A DNA stretch of 64,000 nucleotides from Lachnospiraceae bacterium. Lineage in GTDB: Bacteria > Bacillota > Clostridia > Lachnospirales > Lachnospiraceae. The position numbers and the translations under genes are program-made. The notes under the pieces are model-generated. The model had not been told where the DNA came from and did not search any database. It saw only the letters and a program-made list of their open reading frames with translations. The DNA lies in the NCBI GenBank assembly GCA_017412055.1, contig JAFQOW010000009.1, positions 1 to 64,000 on the forward strand, in the 5' to 3' direction. Positions 10,150 to 18,853 of this stretch are shown one piece after another. Position 1 is the first letter of the stretch. Every line of letters starts with the position of its first letter.

Positions 10150-10182
10150 TTTTTTGACAAATCTTCGGGGCTTGTCAAAAAA
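10150..10182. repeat. TTGACAA inverted repeat upstream of cofE-like gene
   Basis: TTTTTTGACAA (10150-10160) faces TTGTCAAAAAA (10172-10182) across 11 bases. It could be an operator or a 5'-UTR hairpin for the leftward gene. TTGACA occurs on both strands, but neither has a matching -10 at normal spacing. Confidence 0.5.
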
Positions 10183-10282
10183 CACAATGATATTATACAT
10201 ATAAATGTGTCATATGGCAATAAAAAATTGCAACGTTTACAGAAAAAGATAAATATGATAATATTTTATCATTAGAGTGAAT

Positions 10283-10342
10283 ATGGAAAATGTCAATAAA
10301 GATGTACTAGTATTTAATCTAAAGGATGGAAAGGAAGCTTAA
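10283..10342 (+). other. possible 19-codon upstream ORF
   Basis: ATG 10283 opens MENVNKDVLVFNLKDGKEA and stops two bases before the aminopeptidase ATG, in another frame. Only a weak AGAGTGAA lies upstream. It may be a coupled leader peptide or chance. Confidence 0.25.
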
Positions 10343-10344
10343 GT

Positions 10345-11643
10345 ATGGAAAATGAGTTATTAATCACAGCGGAGAGATTGATAAATACAGTGAATAAATC
10401 TACGTGCGCTTTTACAGCTACGCAGACTGCAATAGAGAGATTAAGGCAGGCTGATTTTATGGAATTGGCTATTGAAGAAAAGTGGGACATAGAAAAGGGC
10501 GGTAAATATTTTATCAATGTTTACGATTCATCTGTATTTGCATTTAGTGTGGGAAAGGAATTTGAGAGTGGTATGCTAAGAGTAGCTGCTGCTCATACAG
10601 ATCATCCATGTTTATATATTAAACCATCACCAGAAATGATGACGAAGGAGTATGGGAAATTAAATGTGGAAGTGTACGGTGGTCCCATATTAAATACGTG
10701 GTTAGATAGACCACTTTCAGTTGCAGGTAGAGTAGCGTTAAAGAGTGAAAATCCATTTGAACCAAAAACAGAGATTATAGATATTAAAAAGCCTATTTTA
10801 ACTATTCCAAACCTTGCTATTCATATGAATCGAGAAGTGAATAAGGGAGTGGAGCTTAATCGCCAAAATGATATGGCGCCACTTGCGGTTATATTTGAGG
10901 AAGAATTAAATAAGGATAATTTCTTTATGAATTATCTTGCACAATATCTTGACGTAGATATGGAAGAGATATTGGATTTTGAATTGTACGCATATAATGC
11001 AGATAAGGGGCAGCTGGTAGGATTAAATGAAGAGATGATATCAGCGCCAAGGCTTGACAATATTACTTCTGTAGTTGCTTGCGTGGAAGGCATTATCAAT
11101 TCTTCAAGAGACGATGGAATAAATGTAATTGCGCTTTATGATAACGAGGAAATTGGAAGTAGAACTAAGCAGGGAGCGGATTCTAACCTATTTGGATATG
11201 TTATAGAAAAATTATATATGGCATTGGGCTACGGAAGAGAAGAGTACCTTGCAGCTACTATGAAGGGATTTTTGTTATCGATAGATGTGGCTCATGCATT
11301 ACATCCAAATAAAATGGAAAAGTCAGACCCAACAAACCAAAATATGATGAACGGCGGTATCGTCATAAAGAGAGCAAGCTCTCAAACTTATGCTACAGAC
11401 AGTAAATCTATAGCTATGATAGAGATGATTTGCAAGAATAGTAATATTCCATATCAAAAATATGCCTGTCGTTCTGATGGCACAACGGGTAGCACCCTTG
11501 GAACTATTGCCAATAAATATTTGCCAATGCGTGCTATAGATGTGGGTGTGCCTATCTTAGCTATGCATTCAGCAAGGGAGCTTATGGGTGTGAAGGACCA
11601 GATGTATATGGAGCAGCTTGTAAAGGCATATTTTGAGGCATAA
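10345..11643 (+). CDS. M18 family aminopeptidase
   Basis: A cytosolic metallo-aminopeptidase of 432 residues that removes N-terminal residues from peptides. The M18 motifs are present: AAHTDHPCLYIKP (zinc-binding His-Asp, about 79-91), YDNEEIGSRTKQGADS (catalytic and metal-binding Glu pair, about 266-281), and a C-terminal MHSARE motif (about 412-417) that supplies another zinc ligand. Length is normal for bacterial ApeA/ApeB-type enzymes. AAGGAAG lies about nine bases before ATG. It stands alone between the CofE-like gene (divergent) and the LURP-one-like gene. Confidence 0.92.
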   Translation: MENELLITAERLINTVNKSTCAFTATQTAIERLRQADFMELAIEEKWDIEKGGKYFINVYDSSVFAFSVGKEFESGMLRVAAAHTDHPCLYIKPSPEMMTKEYGKLNVEVYGGPILNTWLDRPLSVAGRVALKSENPFEPKTEIIDIKKPILTIPNLAIHMNREVNKGVELNRQNDMAPLAVIFEEELNKDNFFMNYLAQYLDVDMEEILDFELYAYNADKGQLVGLNEEMISAPRLDNITSVVACVEGIINSSRDDGINVIALYDNEEIGSRTKQGADSNLFGYVIEKLYMALGYGREEYLAATMKGFLLSIDVAHALHPNKMEKSDPTNQNMMNGGIVIKRASSQTYATDSKSIAMIEMICKNSNIPYQKYACRSDGTTGSTLGTIANKYLPMRAIDVGVPILAMHSARELMGVKDQMYMEQLVKAYFEA

Positions 11644-11723
11644 AATGAAGTGCTAAAAGGACTGTGATAAAGATATTTACTGGGCTTTTTTTATAGCATA
11701 ATATAAAAACGGAGGGATAAAAG

Positions 11724-12200
11724 ATGAATTTGTACATGAAACAGGAGATATTTACGTGGGGTGATAAATTTTGGATTTATGACCAGCAGGGAAACGGAAA
11801 GTATTACGTGGAGGGGGAAGTGTTTAGCTTTGGCAAGAAGCTTCATATGTATGATGTCAATAATCAGGAAGTAGCATATATACAACAAAAGCTATTGTCC
11901 TTTTTGCCAAAGTATGAAATATATGATGGAGAAAGCTTAGTTGCAGAAGTGGTTAAGGATTTTACCTTCTTTCATCAAAGATATGAGGTTAATGGACCAG
12001 GATGGGTAGTGGAAGGAGATTTCTTCGACCATGAGTATCAAATTATGGACGGTAATGGTGTTATAGCAGCGGTGTCAAAAGAATGGTTTACATTTGGGGA
12101 TGCATATCAAATTCAGGTGGCCGACCATGTGAAGGAGTCATTTTTGGTAGCTATAGTGCTGGTGATAGATGCATGTATAGATGCACAAAGGAATGATTAA
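11724..12200 (+). CDS. LURP-one-related (tubby-like fold) protein
   Basis: A 158-residue cytoplasmic protein with repeated beta-strand pattern: LYMKQEIFTWGDKFWIYDQQ, then YYVEGEVFSFGKKLHMYD and VAYIQQKLLSFLPKYEIYD. This is the signature of the LURP-one-related (LOR, DUF567) family, a 12-strand barrel around a helix that resembles phospholipid scramblase/tubby domains. Function in bacteria is not established. It has a clear GGAGGG ribosome site and a strong terminator about 40 bases downstream. Confidence 0.82.
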   Translation: MNLYMKQEIFTWGDKFWIYDQQGNGKYYVEGEVFSFGKKLHMYDVNNQEVAYIQQKLLSFLPKYEIYDGESLVAEVVKDFTFFHQRYEVNGPGWVVEGDFFDHEYQIMDGNGVIAAVSKEWFTFGDAYQIQVADHVKESFLVAIVLVIDACIDAQRND

Positions 12201-12237
12201 GGTGGGGTGCCACGCAGCGTCAGGATTTCAGTATTAT

Positions 12238-12281
12238 AAAAAACTGTCATATCAAAGTTAATTTTGATATGACAGTTTTTT
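12238..12281 (+). terminator. intrinsic terminator
   Basis: Arms AAAAAACTGTCATATCAAA and its complement, ending in TTTTTT. Confidence 0.9.
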
Positions 12282-12292
12282 ATTGTTGTAAC

Positions 12293-12323
12293 GATACAAA
12301 AAAGATACAACAATTGTTATAAT
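12293..12323 (+). promoter_or_regulatory. GATACAA direct repeats and -10 of the two-component operon
   Basis: GATACAA at 12293-12299 and 12304-12310, one helical turn apart (11 bp). They occupy the place of the -35 box in front of TATAAT (12318-12323). This arrangement suits an OmpR-type activator. The same heptamer occurs three times before 15212. Confidence 0.6.
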
Positions 12324-12344
12324 AAAATTAGAGGTGATATTAAG

Positions 12345-13004
12345 ATGAATAAGATTTTAATAGTAGAAGATGAACAGGCAATTGCTGATATGATAAAACT
12401 TTGTCTTGGAAAAAACGGATATGTTTGCGAAATAGTAAATGATGGAAGGATTGCATCTGAAAAAATAGAAGAGAAAAGATATGATTTAATATTGCTTGAT
12501 ATTATGTTGCCTGATATTGACGGATATGACTTAATTGAATATATTAAACAGTTTGATATTCCAGTTATTTTCGTTTCAGCAAAAACATCTGTAGCTGACA
12601 GAGTAAAGGGATTAAAGCTAGGTGCGGAGGATTATATTTCAAAGCCTTTTGAATTAGAAGAATTATTAGCTCGTATTGAAACAGTTTTGCGCAGATATCA
12701 TAAAGTTGAAAATATAATAGAAATAGGAAGGATAAAAATTGATACTTTGCAACATATAGTTTTATTGGATGGCAATCCAGTTCCACTGCCCATTAAAGAA
12801 TATGAATTGCTTTTGTTTTTAGTGAAAAATAAAAATATAGCATTATACCGTGAAACAATATTTGAACAGGTATGGCAGGAAACATATTTGGGCAATACCC
12901 GAACAATAGATCTTCATATTCAAAGATTGAAGAAAAAGCTTGATTTGGGCGATGCTATTGAAGCGATATATAAGGTTGGATATAAATTTAAGTGGAGTGA
13001 TTAA
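12345..13004 (+). CDS. OmpR/PhoB-family response regulator
   Basis: A 219-residue DNA-binding response regulator. The receiver domain (about 1-115) has acidic residues EDE at 8-10, the phosphoacceptor D52 in LLDIMLPDIDG and K100 in SKPFE. The winged-helix output domain (about 125-217) contains ELLLFLVKNKN and RTIDLHIQRLKKKL. It is followed one base later by its kinase. It probably controls its own promoter and the exporter operon at 15212 through GATACAA repeats; this is inferred from shared sites. Confidence 0.93.
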   Translation: MNKILIVEDEQAIADMIKLCLGKNGYVCEIVNDGRIASEKIEEKRYDLILLDIMLPDIDGYDLIEYIKQFDIPVIFVSAKTSVADRVKGLKLGAEDYISKPFELEELLARIETVLRRYHKVENIIEIGRIKIDTLQHIVLLDGNPVPLPIKEYELLLFLVKNKNIALYRETIFEQVWQETYLGNTRTIDLHIQRLKKKLDLGDAIEAIYKVGYKFKWSD

Positions 13005-13005
13005 A

Positions 13006-14388
13006 ATGAAATTATCATTTAAGTTTTTTTGTATAGCGTATGTTGTTGTGATGTTATCTACAGGTTTGGGTGGTGCATATATAATTAAAAATATAAATGA
13101 TACGCTTTGGGATACGCAGGTTGAAAGAGTAAATACGGCTGTTGATTATGCGGCAGATAGTTTTTTGGCTTTTGCAGATGTTTCATATTATGATGAAATA
13201 TCCGGAGTACAAAAGAACGATGCTATACGACAGATTAAAAATTCATTGGATAGTTTTGTAAGTGAAATTGCGATATATACATCTGAATCCGTCTGTGATA
13301 TGTATGTAAAGATGTATGAAAATGAATGCGCGTCAACTTTTATAAAAAATGGTGAACAAATTCTAATGGAATCAGTTTGCAAATTGAATACAGGAAAGAA
13401 GGATTATTATCTTTTTCTTTATTCGGATTTTACTGATATTCAAAAGCAAAGAGATATGTTTTGGCGTAGATATGGAATAGTTGTAATTTGTATTTCTGCT
13501 ATAAGTGGATTGTTTTTGGTGATTTTAGCAAAAAAGGTTACCAAACCGCTTAATAAGTTAACAAAGGTAGCAGATGAAATTGCACTTGGTAACTATGGAA
13601 AACGAGTAGAGATTGACAGTTGCGATTATGAAATATCTGCTTTATCAGAAAGCGTTAATTCTATGTCACTTGCCATTGAACAAAAGATAAAAGAAATTCG
13701 GGATGAATTGGAAAAGCGTAATATATTTGTTGCGGATTTTACTCATGAAATGAAAACGCCCATGACAGCTATTATAGGATATGCGCAGATGTTACGCTCT
13801 TATGATTTAGACAAATTAGAAAAAGAGCAAGCAGCACAGGCTATATACAATGAAGGGAAAAGGCTTGAGATGTTATCTTTACAGCTTCTTGAACTATATG
13901 TGTATCAGAATGAGAATGTAGTCATGGAGGATGTAAATCTGCTTGAGATAGGAGAACAATTAAAGACAACGTTTAAATATCTTTCTGAAAAATATGATGT
14001 AAATTATTCTGTTGAATTTCACAATGAAATAGTATCTGCTAATAGCGTATTGCTTTTATCATTACTTTACAATTTAGGAGATAATGCATTCAAAGCCTCT
14101 GAAACAGGAAAAAGAGTTAAGATTTATAGTGAAGTAACGCCTGATAATATACAAATACATATTGAAGATGAAGGTAGAGGCATCGCTAAGGAAAATATAA
14201 AATTTATAACAGAACCATTTTATCGGGAGGATAAATCACGTTCAAGGAAGCTAGGAGGGGCTGGACTTGGGTTGGCGCTTTGCAAGGAAATTGCAAGGAT
14301 TCATAACACAGAGCTTGTTTTTAATAGCGAAAAAAATAAAGGAACAAGGGTTTCATTCATTCTCTCAAAAGGAGGTGCTAGAAAATGA
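13006..14388 (+). CDS. sensor histidine kinase with HAMP domain
   Basis: Partner of the preceding regulator, 460 residues from ATG 13006, chosen because it directly follows the regulator stop with AGTGGAGTGA upstream. The first helix is about 5-27, extracytoplasmic sensor about 28-155, second helix about 157-178, HAMP about 180-230. The H-box ADFTHEMKTPMTA has H247; the N-box is LLYNLGDNAFKA; the G boxes are DEGRGIA and GGAGLGLAL (about 418). The stop overlaps the next start (ATGA). The signal is unknown; linkage to an ABC-2 exporter suggests sensing of an envelope or peptide stress. Confidence 0.92.
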   Translation: MKLSFKFFCIAYVVVMLSTGLGGAYIIKNINDTLWDTQVERVNTAVDYAADSFLAFADVSYYDEISGVQKNDAIRQIKNSLDSFVSEIAIYTSESVCDMYVKMYENECASTFIKNGEQILMESVCKLNTGKKDYYLFLYSDFTDIQKQRDMFWRRYGIVVICISAISGLFLVILAKKVTKPLNKLTKVADEIALGNYGKRVEIDSCDYEISALSESVNSMSLAIEQKIKEIRDELEKRNIFVADFTHEMKTPMTAIIGYAQMLRSYDLDKLEKEQAAQAIYNEGKRLEMLSLQLLELYVYQNENVVMEDVNLLEIGEQLKTTFKYLSEKYDVNYSVEFHNEIVSANSVLLLSLLYNLGDNAFKASETGKRVKIYSEVTPDNIQIHIEDEGRGIAKENIKFITEPFYREDKSRSRKLGGAGLGLALCKEIARIHNTELVFNSEKNKGTRVSFILSKGGARK

Positions 14389-15107
14389 AAACATTAAAGA
14401 AAATTAGCATCTTAGCGCTATTAGTTATTCTAACTTTGGGTGTTGTTTTTGTACCACGACTAATCAGTGGACAAAGGGAAAATAATATTTTAAACAAAAC
14501 GGTTTATCGCAATTACAAGGCGGCTAATAGACCGAAATTAACAAGTGAAGAGGTTGCACGTTATTATTGCAATGGTGAGATAGGGATAATGGATAATCCG
14601 TTGTCGGTTAATAATGATAATAGTGATGTGGAAACTGTACGGGCTGATGTTATTGATTTGATAGAAATGTTATTTGGAGAGGGGGATTTTGTATATGATT
14701 TTTTTAAGGAAAACATGGCAAATGGAAATATAAGTTATTGGCGTAATAGTAGTTTGGTTAAAATTAATAATCAACCTATCGCACTTAAATTTGTGAACTG
14801 TGGTATAAAAAGAGAGAACGTGGTATTTGAAATACACTATGAAGAAAAAACAAAAACGATAGTTAATGTTATAACTTATGTGCATATAAATATATTTAAT
14901 AACATAGAAGATATGGAATATTATACTGAAAATGTTAATATGCGTATTAATAGTTATTTTGATGAGCAATTATGCTTGAGTAGCGATGAATATAGTACTT
15001 CAGTAAAATATCCATTAGCAACAGAAGTAGAAGAAAATGAGCAGGGGGAGTATATTATTATTCAAGGCAAGTTAGTGCAACATGGAGAGAAGGTTATAGA
15101 TAAATAA
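14385..15107 (+). CDS. membrane-anchored hypothetical protein of the TCS operon
   Basis: A 240-residue protein with an N-terminal hydrophobic helix (ISILALLVILTLGVVFVPRL, about 7-26) and an extracytoplasmic domain of about 210 residues. A YYCNGEIGIMDNPLS segment is followed by alternating beta-type sequence. I recognise no family. It overlaps the kinase stop by four bases, so it is cotranslated with the two-component system. It may be an accessory to sensing or a target protein; this rests on context only. Confidence 0.75.
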   Translation: MKTLKKISILALLVILTLGVVFVPRLISGQRENNILNKTVYRNYKAANRPKLTSEEVARYYCNGEIGIMDNPLSVNNDNSDVETVRADVIDLIEMLFGEGDFVYDFFKENMANGNISYWRNSSLVKINNQPIALKFVNCGIKRENVVFEIHYEEKTKTIVNVITYVHINIFNNIEDMEYYTENVNMRINSYFDEQLCLSSDEYSTSVKYPLATEVEENEQGEYIIIQGKLVQHGEKVIDK

Positions 15108-15137
15108 AAGAATATAGGTTATTAAATGTACATTTAT

Positions 15138-15204
15138 GATACAAATTGATACAAATTCGATACAAGCCTCCTTTATGATTTGATTTATAAATTATAAAGG
15201 AGGC
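15138..15204 (+). promoter_or_regulatory. triple GATACAA repeat and SD-covering hairpin
   Basis: GATACAA at 15138-15144, 15148-15154 and 15159-15165 (10-11 bp period), a likely site for the adjacent response regulator. Immediately after, GCCTCCTTTAT (15166-15176) and ATAAAGGAGGC (15194-15204) form a perfect 11-bp inverted repeat whose right arm includes the ribosome site of the next gene. Possible -10: TATAAA 15186-15191 or 15193-15198. Confidence 0.6.
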
Positions 15205-15211
15205 TTAATCA

Positions 15212-16402
15212 ATGAGAAAAATGATTAGCGTATGTATGACAGTTTTTTTTGTGACAATTACAATAATAGGTTGTTTTCCTAAGCCGCAAGATAAATATGA
15301 TAAAGGTTATTCTTCAAATAACGAGCCTAATGGAAACGAAGAAAGAGATGTAAGCGAGTTTCCAATATATATTGATGATAGGGATTTAGAGAAACTTACA
15401 TTTAATGCTGAAGTAAAAATGCCTACGTCTTTTAATATTAATCAAAAGCTATCTATAGCATCAGCAGAACCTAGAAGTTGGAACAGAGAAAATATTGTTT
15501 CCGAAATTTCAAATGGACGTCAGGTAGTGAATGAATTTTCTGGGGAAAATTCAGGTCCAGATGATTGCTATTATAGTTATATTTTTGATGATAATTCCAC
15601 TTTAAGCTTCAGTTTGGGATTTGTATATTATTACACTGAAATGGAGGTAAAATATAACTACAATTTTTATTTTGATAGTTATGAATTTTATAAAAATGAT
15701 GAAATATTTGATGAAATGTTTAGTACTGAGGATATAGAAGGAATTAAAAAAAATGATGCTTTAGATAATGCAAGTAAAGTTATTTCTTTGCTTGATATTG
15801 GAGATATTCTTGGTGAACCAAAAATTTATTCTATGGATGCTGTATCAATAAATCGATTACAAGATGAATGGGATGTAAGGGATAAGCATGGTGAAAAAGC
15901 CATAAGATGGACTAATGATCAGGACGCATATCTTTTGCTATACCCTGTTTGTTACCAAGGTATTCCATCATCAAATATGAATGCTACTGGTGAAAATGAG
16001 ATTATATCATCATCTTCGGTATATTTTGTTTATGGTAGAAAAGGTATGATTACATTTAATGTTTCGGGTATATTTGATATAAAAAATACAGTTCAGGAAT
16101 CATTGGTATATTCTCCATTGGATGTAGTTCAAAACATTAAGAATTATTATGAAAATATTATTTTGGATACAGAAATTTTTGTTAATCGCATTAAGTTAGT
16201 GTATGTAATAAGAAATGATTTAGAGACTATTACAGAGTGGACAGTTGAGCCAGTTTGGCTTGTTGAAGGCAAGTATACTGATTCGGCATATGGTGGTAAG
16301 GACGGAAGAGAAGGAAAGGATAGCATAGTAGAACGCCCTTATACAATATTAATCAGTGCTGTAAGTGGTAAGCTTTTCCAAATGCTGGCAATTGGAGGAT
16401 AA
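15212..16402 (+). CDS. lipoprotein of the ABC exporter operon
   Basis: A 396-residue lipoprotein. The signal peptide (MRKMISVCMTVFFVTITI) ends in IIGC with the lipidated Cys at about 21. The mature part is acidic, with a low-complexity Asn/Gly/Glu linker and a beta-rich C-terminal half (VWLVEGKY, ILISAVSGKLFQ) that resembles PepSY/YycI-type repeats, but I cannot assign it. It begins an operon with two ABC-2 permeases and an ATPase. AGGAGG is well placed but lies in a hairpin arm. It probably acts outside the membrane with the exporter. Confidence 0.72.
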   Translation: MRKMISVCMTVFFVTITIIGCFPKPQDKYDKGYSSNNEPNGNEERDVSEFPIYIDDRDLEKLTFNAEVKMPTSFNINQKLSIASAEPRSWNRENIVSEISNGRQVVNEFSGENSGPDDCYYSYIFDDNSTLSFSLGFVYYYTEMEVKYNYNFYFDSYEFYKNDEIFDEMFSTEDIEGIKKNDALDNASKVISLLDIGDILGEPKIYSMDAVSINRLQDEWDVRDKHGEKAIRWTNDQDAYLLLYPVCYQGIPSSNMNATGENEIISSSSVYFVYGRKGMITFNVSGIFDIKNTVQESLVYSPLDVVQNIKNYYENIILDTEIFVNRIKLVYVIRNDLETITEWTVEPVWLVEGKYTDSAYGGKDGREGKDSIVERPYTILISAVSGKLFQMLAIGG

Positions 16403-16406
16403 AGTA

Positions 16407-17159
16407 ATGAGGAACATATTTATTGCTAATTTAAAGAGGGCGTTTATATCAAAGTGGTATATTATATCTATTATTACCACTGTGATAATGAGTTATATCA
16501 GTTCTCGTGAATATCTTGATGGATCAAATTCAGTGTATGTGATTGATTTGATGCTTCATTTGGGTATGTTTAAAAAGGTAATAGTTTTCTTTGCAGCGAT
16601 TCCTTTTGTGACTACATATTGTCAAGATTATAATTCGGGTTATGTAAAATCGGTTATTGTGCGTAGCGGTGAAAGAAAATATGCTTGGTCAAATATTGTT
16701 GCATGTGCCTTATCTGGATTTACAGCAGTTTTTGTAGGAATGATTGCTTATTTTTGTATTATTTCATACTTTTATCAGCCACAATCATATGAAATAGGAG
16801 GAATTTATGGCGGGATAGCCTTAAATAGGCCCTGTGTTTTTGTGTTAATTATTGTTAGCGTATTCGCATTATATAGTGCTATGTGGACCGTTATAGGAAT
16901 GACACTATCGTCTATTTTACCAGATTATTATGTTGCAATTGGAACACCATTAATTTTTGGTTATATTTTAGAAGAATTGACAGCTGGTTTGCCAACATAT
17001 TTTAATTTGTATAGTTTAAGTCATAATTTAGCTGTCTTTGAGGATAATGCTTTATTAAATTACTTATACACCATAGGTGTGTTTATTTTAATTATGGTTG
17101 TATCAGGATGTGTATTTTCTCATTTTGTAAAAAGGAGGAGTAGAAATGAAATGGTTTAA
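16407..17159 (+). CDS. ABC-2-type transporter permease
   Basis: About 250 residues from ATG 16407, which has GGAGG upstream (inside the previous gene's end) and gives a proper cytoplasmic N-terminus (MRNIFIANLKRAF). Six hydrophobic helices and the sequence KSVIVRSGERKYAWSNIVA after the second helix are typical of ABC-2 permeases of bacitracin/lantibiotic-type exporters. It overlaps the next permease by 14 bases. It likely forms a heterodimeric channel with it. Confidence 0.82.
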   Translation: MRNIFIANLKRAFISKWYIISIITTVIMSYISSREYLDGSNSVYVIDLMLHLGMFKKVIVFFAAIPFVTTYCQDYNSGYVKSVIVRSGERKYAWSNIVACALSGFTAVFVGMIAYFCIISYFYQPQSYEIGGIYGGIALNRPCVFVLIIVSVFALYSAMWTVIGMTLSSILPDYYVAIGTPLIFGYILEELTAGLPTYFNLYSLSHNLAVFEDNALLNYLYTIGVFILIMVVSGCVFSHFVKRRSRNEMV

Positions 17160-17991
17160 GTCAGTTATTTTTATTGCTTTGCAGAATTTTCGAAAATGGA
17201 GGTATGACTGTCGAATATGGATAGCTCTAATTATGGTGTTAATTTTTATTCATTCTACAACAAAAGGGCTTTCTGATATTTGTAGCTATACTGGTGTGCA
17301 ATCAGCACCGTGGATATTTCCATTTTTATATATGCCATTTTATAGCAAAATGTTGTTTTTCTTTCCTTTAGTTTTGATTTTTAGTAATGCACCGTTTGTT
17401 GATAAAAATCAACTATATGTATTAATCAGAGCTGGTAAAAGTAAATGGTGTATTGGGCAGACTTTATATATTATTGCTGCATCTGCTTTGTATTTCATTT
17501 TTATTATGGCGTTTTCCATTGTTTTGAATTTTGATTGTATAGAGTTTACGGGAGAATGGGGCAAGTTACTTAATACACTTGCTAATACAGATATGAATTT
17601 TAAATTTCAGTTAGATTTTGATGTTGAAAAAGATGTAATTAATATGTTTACACCTATGGGGGCTATGTGGTTTACTTTTTTACATTCTTGGATTTCGGGA
17701 GTGATATTAGGTTTTGCAATGTTCTTATTTAATATGAAAATAAGAGGAGGAGGAACCCTTTTGGCATCTTTTATGGTTGTGTTTAGTGCAGTTGCAGCAA
17801 AGAATATTTCGTTAACGAAAATGTCTCCTGTGTCGTGGAGTACATTGAACTATATACAATTACAAAACAATGATAGACTGCCAAGTTATGGTTATGTGGC
17901 AACTAGCTATGCAGTCTTGCTTTTTGTATTGTTTTTGATGATTTTATTATCAATAAAAAAATATAATTTTGATCAAGAAATAAAAAAATAG
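17146..17991 (+). CDS. second ABC transporter permease
   Basis: A 281-residue integral membrane protein with about six helices; the start has a perfect AAAAGGAGG. The cytoplasmic stretch LYVLIRAGKSKWCIGQTLYI after the second helix mirrors the coupling segment of the preceding permease, so the two are distant paralogues. A larger outside loop lies at about 130-165. Probably the second half of the exporter pore. Confidence 0.78.
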   Translation: MKWFKSVIFIALQNFRKWRYDCRIWIALIMVLIFIHSTTKGLSDICSYTGVQSAPWIFPFLYMPFYSKMLFFFPLVLIFSNAPFVDKNQLYVLIRAGKSKWCIGQTLYIIAASALYFIFIMAFSIVLNFDCIEFTGEWGKLLNTLANTDMNFKFQLDFDVEKDVINMFTPMGAMWFTFLHSWISGVILGFAMFLFNMKIRGGGTLLASFMVVFSAVAAKNISLTKMSPVSWSTLNYIQLQNNDRLPSYGYVATSYAVLLFVLFLMILLSIKKYNFDQEIKK

Positions 17992-18007
17992 TGGAGGTGG
18001 CATTATT

Positions 18008-18661
18008 ATGTGTGTTGCAATTAAAATTGAAAATGTTAGTAAATCATTTAGAGAAGCAGTTGTTCTTTCAAATGTAAATATTGAGTTTGAGAAAGGAAAA
18101 GTTCATGGACTGATAGGTAGAAATGGAAGTGGAAAAACCATGCTTATGAAGTGTATTTGCGGATTTGTACCTATATCACAGGGTCAAATTATAATAAATG
18201 GAAAAAGATTGAAAAAAGATTTTGATATGCCTAAAAGCATTGGTGTAATTATAGAAACGCCTGGTTTTTTACCAGCGTATACTGCATATAAAAATCTGAA
18301 GTTTTTAGCAGATATACAGGGTAAAATATCAAAACAGGAAATTTTTGATGCAATCAGTAGAGTCGGGCTTGACCCAAAGAGTAAAAAGCGAGTAGGAAAA
18401 TATTCTCTTGGTATGCGTCAGCGTCTTGGACTAGCACAGGCTATTATGGAGGATCCAGATATTCTCATCTTAGATGAACCTATGAATGGTTTGGACAAGG
18501 AGGGTGTGGCAGATATGAGAAAGTATTTGTTGGACTTGAAGGCTAGTGGAAAGACGATTTTGATAGCGTCACATTCTGCGGAAGATATTGATGTGATGTG
18601 TGATACAGTTCATGAAATGGATAAGGGTCTGTTGAAAACATTGAGAGTGGGGAAATTGTGA
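18008..18661 (+). CDS. ABC transporter ATP-binding protein
   Basis: A 217-residue nucleotide-binding subunit. Walker A is GRNGSGKT (about 37-44), the signature is SLGMRQRLGLAQA, Walker B is ILILDEPMNGL, and the switch His is in ASHSAEDID. It matches the drug/lantibiotic-export subfamily (CcmA-type). It is the last gene of the cassette, so the ATPase follows its permeases. Substrate unknown. No clear terminator follows. Confidence 0.92.
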   Translation: MCVAIKIENVSKSFREAVVLSNVNIEFEKGKVHGLIGRNGSGKTMLMKCICGFVPISQGQIIINGKRLKKDFDMPKSIGVIIETPGFLPAYTAYKNLKFLADIQGKISKQEIFDAISRVGLDPKSKKRVGKYSLGMRQRLGLAQAIMEDPDILILDEPMNGLDKEGVADMRKYLLDLKASGKTILIASHSAEDIDVMCDTVHEMDKGLLKTLRVGKL

Positions 18662-18695
18662 TTAATAATTAAAAAATTAAAGGGGAGAAAGAAAA

Positions 18696-18737
18696 ATGAG
18701 TTTGAATTTATTGAATAATGGTCTATTACTAAACTAA
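18696..18737 (+). other. possible 13-codon peptide or gene remnant
   Basis: AGGGGAG lies about nine bases before an ATG that opens MSLNLLNNGLLLN and then TAA. It may be a tiny expressed peptide of the exporter cassette or the start of a lost gene. Confidence 0.3.
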
Positions 18738-18755
18738 AATGACAAAAATATAAAC

Positions 18756-18784
18756 TTGACAAGGATGAAATTTTGATGTATTAT
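18756..18784 (+). promoter_or_regulatory. consensus promoter of the AbiE operon
   Basis: TTGACA, 17-base spacer, TATTAT; about 60 bases before the antitoxin ribosome site. AbiEi proteins often repress such promoters. Confidence 0.75.
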
Positions 18785-18853
18785 TAGTTTAAAATAACGA
18801 CAGAATGGTTTGTATAAAAGCTAAAATGAAAATAAAATGAACGGAGGTGTAAT

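Noticed and set aside
10150-10182. Divergent twin promoters
   Set aside because: TTGACA occurs on both strands, but no -10 lies at 16-18 bp on either strand; recorded as an inverted repeat only.
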